A stretch of DNA of 64,000 nt from Arthrobacter sp. EpRS71. Lineage in GTDB: Bacteria > Actinomycetota > Actinomycetes > Actinomycetales > Micrococcaceae. Within the stretch, counting starts at the first letter, position 1, and each line of letters begins with the position of its first letter. This document shows positions 60,282-64,000 of the stretch, piece by piece. The position numbers and the translations under genes are program-made. The notes beneath the pieces were generated by a model, which was not told where the DNA came from, searched no databases, and saw only the letters and a list, made by a program, of their open reading frames with translations. The DNA lies in assembly GCF_001512285.1 (NCBI RefSeq), contig NZ_LNUV01000006.1:883159-947158 (forward strand). Direction: 5' to 3'.

Positions 60282-61055
60282 GTGGTTGTTCAGGGAGCGC
60301 AAGTGGTAGGCCGGGTGGCCCTGCTGCTTCGGCTGGTGGGACGCAAGCCCGAAGGAACCTCTCTGGCGGGTTTGGTGCGGGAGTCCGGCCTGACCCGGCC
60401 CACGGTGCACCGGCTGCTGACGTCTCTGGCTGCGGAGGGTTTGCTGGAACATGACTCCGCCTCCGGGAAGTGGGTCTTGGGACCGGAAATCTTCCTGCTG
60501 GGCTCGGTGGCTGCTGCACGGTTCCCCATGGAGGACATCGCCAGGCCTTCGCTGCGCAGGTTGGCAGCCGAAACGGGGGAGAGTGCATTCTTCTCCATCC
60601 GCCGTGGCAACGAGACAGTGTGCGTTCTGCGCGAGGAAGGCTCGTTTCCGGTGCGGTCCTTCGTGCTGCATGAAGGCGTGCGTTTCCCGTTGGGAGTGGC
60701 ATCTGCCGGAACAGCCATCATGGCTTTCCTGCCTCCCGAAGAACGGGAACTCCTGTTGGAGGACTGGCCAGCGCATGCCGGGGAGTTCGCCGTGGGTCAT
60801 CCCGCAGAGGTGGTGCGGGGAAATCTGGAACAGACCCGGCTCACTGGATACTCCGTCAATCCCGGGCTGATCCTTGAGGGCAGCTGGGGGATGGGCGCCG
60901 CCGTCTTCGACCAACAGGGACGGCCCGCGTGGGCTCTCTCCCTGACGGGAATTGAACCCAGATTCCGCCCGGACCGCCAGGAGTTCCTCGGCAAGATGCT
61001 GCTCGAGGAAGCGCACCGAATGACGGCGCGGTTACAAGGCCCCCAACCCAACTGA
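60282..61055 (+). CDS. IclR-family regulator of the CoA-transferase/thiolase operon
   Basis: A 257-residue regulator from GTG 60282, chosen for the GGAGG five bases upstream. Helix-turn-helix residues include Ser-Leu-Ala-Gly-Leu-Val-Arg-Glu-Ser-Gly-Leu-Thr-Arg-Pro-Thr-Val-His-Arg-Leu-Leu, and the effector domain follows with Arg-Phe-Pro-Leu-Gly-Val-Ala-Ser-Ala-Gly-Thr-Ala-Ile-Met-Ala. It belongs with PcaR/PobR-like or acetoacetate-type IclR regulators. Divergent from the CoA-transferase operon, with two matching palindromes between. Its last residues and stop lie inside the 66-bp palindrome. Confidence 0.86.
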   Translation: MVVQGAQVVGRVALLLRLVGRKPEGTSLAGLVRESGLTRPTVHRLLTSLAAEGLLEHDSASGKWVLGPEIFLLGSVAAARFPMEDIARPSLRRLAAETGESAFFSIRRGNETVCVLREEGSFPVRSFVLHEGVRFPLGVASAGTAIMAFLPPEERELLLEDWPAHAGEFAVGHPAEVVRGNLEQTRLTGYSVNPGLILEGSWGMGAAVFDQQGRPAWALSLTGIEPRFRPDRQEFLGKMLLEEAHRMTARLQGPQPN

Positions 61056-61112
61056 GTCGCAGATCAGGTCGTTCCCAGCGCTGAGAACGACCTGAGCTGC
61101 TACCTAGTTGGG
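61047..61112. repeat. 66-bp palindromic element, copy 2 (overlaps both stop codons)
   Basis: This second copy runs from CCCAACTGAG to TAGTTGGG, with the core CAGGTCGTTCCCAG/CTGAGAACGACCTG. It contains the last three codons and stop of the IclR gene and the stop of the convergent GNAT gene; both proteins end in Pro-Asn read from the two arms. Confidence 0.88.
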
Positions 61113-61685
61113 GGAGCGGAGGTCCAGGCGCATCAGCACTCTCGGGAAACCATTGAGGACCGACGTCGTCCCGGTCACCTTCGTGAAGCCCGCCTTCTCG
61201 AACAATCTGCGGGTGCCAACGTACGCCATGGTCAGGTCCACTTTGGCGCCCTTATTGTCCACGGGATACCCCTCAATGGCGGGCGCTCCGTGGCTCTTCG
61301 CGAAGTCGATGGCCCCGCGCAGGAGTTCGTGGGAGATACCCTTCCCGCGATGCCCGGGCCGCACCCGGATGCACCAGACCGACCAGACGTTGCTCTCATC
61401 CACCTGAGGAATCTTGCGGTTCTTTGCGAACGTGGTGTCCGCGCGAGGGTGAACCGCTGCCCACCCCACCACGTCGTCGCCATCGTAGGCTAAAACGCCC
61501 GGCGGAGGGTCCTCGGCCACCAGCTTCTTCACGAACTTTCCGCGTTCCTGTTGTTGGAGCTCCTGGTTCAGCTTGGACGGAATCCTGTAACTCAGGCACC
61601 AGCACACGTTGGAATCGGGATTCTTGGGCCCCACCATGGTCTTCACGTCATCGAACACCGTTGCGGGGCGGACCTCGATAGCCAT
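61104..61685 (-). CDS. GNAT-family acetyltransferase
   Basis: A 193-residue acetyltransferase. The acetyl-CoA loop is Arg-Pro-Gly-His-Arg-Gly-Lys-Gly-Ile-Ser-His (Gln/Arg-x-x-Gly-x-Gly/Ala type, about 105-115). A Cys/Trp-rich early region (Val-Cys-Trp-Cys-Leu-Ser-Tyr) recalls the small GNAT subgroup with a conserved Cys-Trp-Cys, often annotated as hypothetical. The substrate is unknown. It stands alone, converging on the IclR regulator through the palindrome. Confidence 0.8.
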   Translation of the reverse strand: MAIEVRPATVFDDVKTMVGPKNPDSNVCWCLSYRIPSKLNQELQQQERGKFVKKLVAEDPPPGVLAYDGDDVVGWAAVHPRADTTFAKNRKIPQVDESNVWSVWCIRVRPGHRGKGISHELLRGAIDFAKSHGAPAIEGYPVDNKGAKVDLTMAYVGTRRLFEKAGFTKVTGTTSVLNGFPRVLMRLDLRSPN

Positions 61686-61909
61686 GCGGCCATCCTGTCA
61701 TCGGGGCTGGACGCAGGCAACGGTTCGGAGCGTACTGCCAGGGATTCCCGGGTTTAAAAAACTTTTTCAATCCGGACCCATCCACCCCGTCCCAGCCTCC
61801 GAATAGCTGGTGAGACACAAACCGCAGGTGAAGCAAAAGCAGCACCCGCAGCCCGTGTCCCGCCACCCAATGGATCCAACGCCCTGGTTCCAAAAACAAG
61901 GAGAATGAC

Positions 61910-62590
61910 ATGTTGTCCACAAAGCGCCCCGCCCTCGCCTTCGTTGGCCTCACTGCAGCCGCCCTTCTCGGACTTACGGCCTGTGGTGGTTCAAGCACCA
62001 CCAGCACCCCGGCAGCTTCCTCAGCTGCTCCGGAAACCTCCATGGCGGCACCGTCGCCGTCCTCCTCCCCCATGAGCAGCGCAGCCATGGATCCGGCCGC
62101 TAACCTCGTGGGCCCCGGCTGCGCCGGTTACGCCGCACAGGTTCCTGACGGTGCCGGTTCGGTAGCCGGCATGGCGCTGGATCCGGTAGCCGTGGCAGCA
62201 TCGAACAACCCGCTGCTCAAGACCCTGACCGCCGCTGTTTCCGGCAAGCTCAACCCCAAGGTTGACCTTGTTTCCACCCTGAACGGCAGCGAATTCACGG
62301 TCTTCGCACCGGTTGACGACGCTTTCGCGAAGATCGACCCCGCAACAATCGAGACGCTCAAGACGGACGATGCCCTGCTGAGCAAAATTCTCACCTACCA
62401 CGTAGTCCCCGGTCAGCTGACCCCGGACCAGATCGTCGGCACCCACAAGACTGTCCAGGGTGGCGAAGTGACGGTTGCCGGCACCAAGGATGCCCTCACG
62501 GTTGACGGAGCTTCCAACGTGATCTGCGGTGGCGTAAAGACCGCCAACGCCACGGTTTACCTGATCGACTCGGTGCTGATGCCCAAATAA
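61910..62590 (+). CDS. Fasciclin-domain lipoprotein
   Basis: A 226-residue lipoprotein from ATG 61910 (AAGGAG about six bases upstream). The lipobox Leu-Gly-Leu-Thr-Ala-Cys is near residue 25, then a Ser/Ala/Thr-rich linker. Residues about 85-225 form one FAS1 domain, with [11 protein letters not shown] and Thr-Tyr-His-Val-Val-Pro-Gly, as in mycobacterial MPT83/MPT70. It probably mediates adhesion or interaction with surface polymers. A perfect 21-bp hairpin follows. Confidence 0.92.
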   Translation: MLSTKRPALAFVGLTAAALLGLTACGGSSTTSTPAASSAAPETSMAAPSPSSSPMSSAAMDPAANLVGPGCAGYAAQVPDGAGSVAGMALDPVAVAASNNPLLKTLTAAVSGKLNPKVDLVSTLNGSEFTVFAPVDDAFAKIDPATIETLKTDDALLSKILTYHVVPGQLTPDQIVGTHKTVQGGEVTVAGTKDALTVDGASNVICGGVKTANATVYLIDSVLMPK

Positions 62591-62627
62591 GCCCTCGGCT
62601 TTGGCAGTAGCAACAACACAGCAGTAG

Positions 62628-62672
62628 ACACAACACAGCAGGCGCCGGAATCCGGCGCCTGCTGTGTTGTGT
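62628..62672 (+). terminator. Perfect 21-bp hairpin between convergent genes
   Basis: The arm from 62628 (ACACAACACAGCAGGCGCC) pairs with that ending at 62672 around AAT. It lies between the fasciclin gene (plus) and the microprotein gene (minus) and likely terminates both. There is no T run on either side. Confidence 0.8.
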
Positions 62673-62679
62673 GGTGCTG

Positions 62680-62823
62680 TTAGCGGCCGAAGTCGCTGTC
62701 GACGTAGGAACCGGCCCTGTTGTGGTCCGATCCGCAGGGGCAGTGGTCAACCTCAATCCGGACGGTCACGGGCTTGGATGAGTCCAAGGTAAGGGTCACA
62801 TCTTGGGCAGACGAAGTGGGCAT
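62680..62823 (-). CDS. Cys-Pro-Cys microprotein in the BCCT operon
   Basis: A 47-residue protein from ATG 62823, with AGGAAGG six bases upstream. It begins with a beta-like Asp-Val-Thr-Leu-Thr-Leu segment and contains Val-Asp-His-Cys-Pro-Cys-Gly-Ser-Asp-His-Asn, a compact cluster of two Cys and two His that could bind a metal ion. It lies 44 bases after the BCCT stop, in the same orientation. I do not recognise the family. It is short enough to be missed by ordinary gene finders. Confidence 0.6.
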   Translation of the reverse strand: MPTSSAQDVTLTLDSSKPVTVRIEVDHCPCGSDHNRAGSYVDSDFGR

Positions 62824-62867
62824 GGTGGACCTTCCTGATGAGTAAACGGGTGTTGGCGAAAGCCGGG

Positions 62868-64000
62868 CTATTTGTCGTCGGATTCCAGCTGGGGTTTGCC
62901 CACCAGAGGGATGGTTCCGGTGGGTGTTGCCCCGGCGCAATCGGAATCCGTGCACTTTTCAGCGCAGTCGTGCCGGGTGACGAGGTCGAACTGAACGCCG
63001 CCGTGTTGCTCAACGCCTGTGCGAATGGCCCGTTCCACCACTGAGGTGGCCAAGCGTTTGTGCAATTGCAGGGGATCCCGGCGAAGGTCCTTGACCAAGG
63101 CGAAACAGAGCAGCAGCATGACGATCACAAAGGGCAGGGCAGCCACGATTGTCACTCGTTGCAGGCCGGACAACGCTTCCGATGGTTTGTCGCCGCCGGC
63201 AAGCAGCATGACAGCTGCCACTGCGCCGGTGAGGCTTCCCCAGAAAATGACCACTCCTCGACGCGGGTGCTCCGCGCCGTTGGAGCTGAGGGATCCCATC
63301 ACGATGGAGGCTGCGTCGGCACCGGTGACGAAGAAGATCGCCACCAGGACCATGGCAAGCACAATGACGGCTGCGGTAGCCCAGCCAGGCATGCCCAGGT
63401 TCTTTATGAGGTCGAAGAGGGCGCCATCGAAGTTGATGGAGGGTGCGCCGTCCACCATGGTCACAAGCCCTGGAGTTCCGGCTTTGTCCGCTTCTTGCTG
63501 AACGTGGAATGCAGCGCCGCCGAAGATGCCGAACCAGATCACGCTGACCACGCTGGGCACCAGAAGCACGCCGGTGACGAACTGGCGGATGGTGCGGCCA
63601 CGGCTGATGCGGGCGATGAACATTCCTACGAAGGGCGTCCAGGAGATCCACCAAGCCCAGTAGAAGATCGTCCAGCTGGTCATCCAGCTGCGCAGGGAGT
63701 CATCTCCCACGGCTTCGGTTCGTGAGGCCATTTCCGCCACATCACGGGCGTAGTCACCCACGGCCGAGGGGATCAGGTTGAGGATGAACAGGGTGGGGCC
63801 AGCTACGAACACAATGAGGGCCAGGACAACTGCCAACACCATGTTGATGTTGGACAGCCACTGGATGCCGCGGCTGATGCCGGAAACAGCTGATGCCACG
63901 AAGCAGAAGGTCAGGATCGCTACGATGACCACCAGCACGGGAGTGCCGATCTCACCCAGCCACCCGTTGGACGTCATGCCGCTGCCGATCTGCAGGGCAC
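62868..64000 (-). CDS. BCCT-family transporter (betaine/choline/carnitine), partial
   Basis: The visible 377 residues are the C-terminal part; the frame is open to the right edge (Ala-Leu-Gln-Ile-Gly-Ser-Gly precedes the first internal Met). The family signature Trp-Thr-Ile-Phe-Tyr-Trp-Ala-Trp-Trp-Ile-Ser-Trp-Thr-Pro-Phe-Val-Gly is present, followed by the usual helices and Gly-Ala-Asp-Ala-Ala-Ser. It imports betaine, choline or carnitine with sodium or protons. The cytoplasmic tail is unusual: it has Cys-Ala-Glu-Lys-Cys-Thr-Asp-Ser-Asp-Cys near the end. Downstream is the Cys-Pro-Cys microprotein. Confidence 0.9.
   Translation of the reverse strand, partial: ALQIGSGMTSNGWLGEIGTPVLVVIVAILTFCFVASAVSGISRGIQWLSNINMVLAVVLALIVFVAGPTLFILNLIPSAVGDYARDVAEMASRTEAVGDDSLRSWMTSWTIFYWAWWISWTPFVGMFIARISRGRTIRQFVTGVLLVPSVVSVIWFGIFGGAAFHVQQEADKAGTPGLVTMVDGAPSINFDGALFDLIKNLGMPGWATAAVIVLAMVLVAIFFVTGADAASIVMGSLSSNGAEHPRRGVVIFWGSLTGAVAAVMLLAGGDKPSEALSGLQRVTIVAALPFVIVMLLLCFALVKDLRRDPLQLHKRLATSVVERAIRTGVEQHGGVQFDLVTRHDCAEKCTDSDCAGATPTGTIPLVGKPQLESDDK

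Overview
This 64-kb window looks like the chromosome of a high-GC Gram-positive soil actinobacterium, most likely Arthrobacter or Paenarthrobacter (Micrococcaceae). The evidence is the GC-rich codon use with frequent GTG/TTG starts, the DUF6318 lipoprotein, the DUF222-HNH nuclease, the actinobacterial arrangement of the c-di-AMP riboswitch upstream of an NlpC/P60-type gene, and IdeR/DtxR-like iron boxes. I see no prophage, CRISPR array, insertion sequence or rRNA. It reads as ordinary core and niche-adaptation chromosome with several regulatory and repeat elements worth checking. All identifications come from reading the sequence; no database search was run.

Layout. 0-12.2 kb is an iron island: the end of a JmjC/cupin protein, a sucrase/ferredoxin-like protein, a spermidine-synthase-like protein, a heterodimeric ABC exporter-type pair (minus strand), an AraC regulator, and a tightly coupled plus-strand operon of siderophore-binding lipoprotein, siderophore-interacting reductase, two FecCD permeases and an ATPase. 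Iron boxes lie at the divergent promoter and before the binding protein. 12.2-15.4 kb holds a LysR regulator divergent from an MHS transporter and a 3-hydroxybutyrate dehydrogenase. 15.4-16.8 kb is a divergent HxlR (QorR-like)/quinone reductase pair, followed by a palindromic repeat and a DUF222-HNH gene. 18.4-27.1 kb contains an amino acid permease, an ALF-repeat surface protein, an IclR (HutR-like) regulator and hutUH; hutG lies at 28.8 kb. 27.3-38.9 kb mixes small conserved proteins, a tRNA-Cys, a purine permease, CopC, an NlpC/P60-like protein under a c-di-AMP riboswitch, a universal stress protein, a CDF metal exporter, a metallopeptidase, a PfkB kinase and an EamA transporter.

39.3-39.7 kb is a tRNA-Glu/Asp/Phe cluster. 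39.9-42.9 kb encodes secreted and lipoproteins, one gene of unusual strand composition. 43.0-45.6 kb is an Asp23/Gls24-type envelope-stress operon followed by a small LEA-like protein with 11-residue repeats. 45.7-46.9 kb has an AlkD-like repair protein and an XRE regulator. 47.0-51.7 kb is an alpha-glucoside ABC importer with its LacI regulator and operator. 51.7-54.0 kb has a hypothetical protein, exonuclease III and an HdeD-like membrane protein. 54.0-56.7 kb is a histidine kinase/response regulator pair divergent from a secreted HbpS/GlcG-like protein, resembling the heme/redox-sensing HbpS-SenS-SenR system. 57.4-61.1 kb is a 3-oxoacid CoA-transferase/thiolase operon with an IclR regulator, bracketed by two copies of a 66-bp palindrome. 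The window ends with a GNAT protein, a fasciclin lipoprotein, a Cys-Pro-Cys microprotein and a BCCT transporter running off the right edge.

Working together: the iron genes form one uptake system; the 3-hydroxybutyrate genes at 13-15 kb and the CoA-transferase/thiolase genes at 57-60 kb could together convert imported hydroxybutyrate to acetyl-CoA; the hut genes degrade histidine to glutamate (hutI was not found here).
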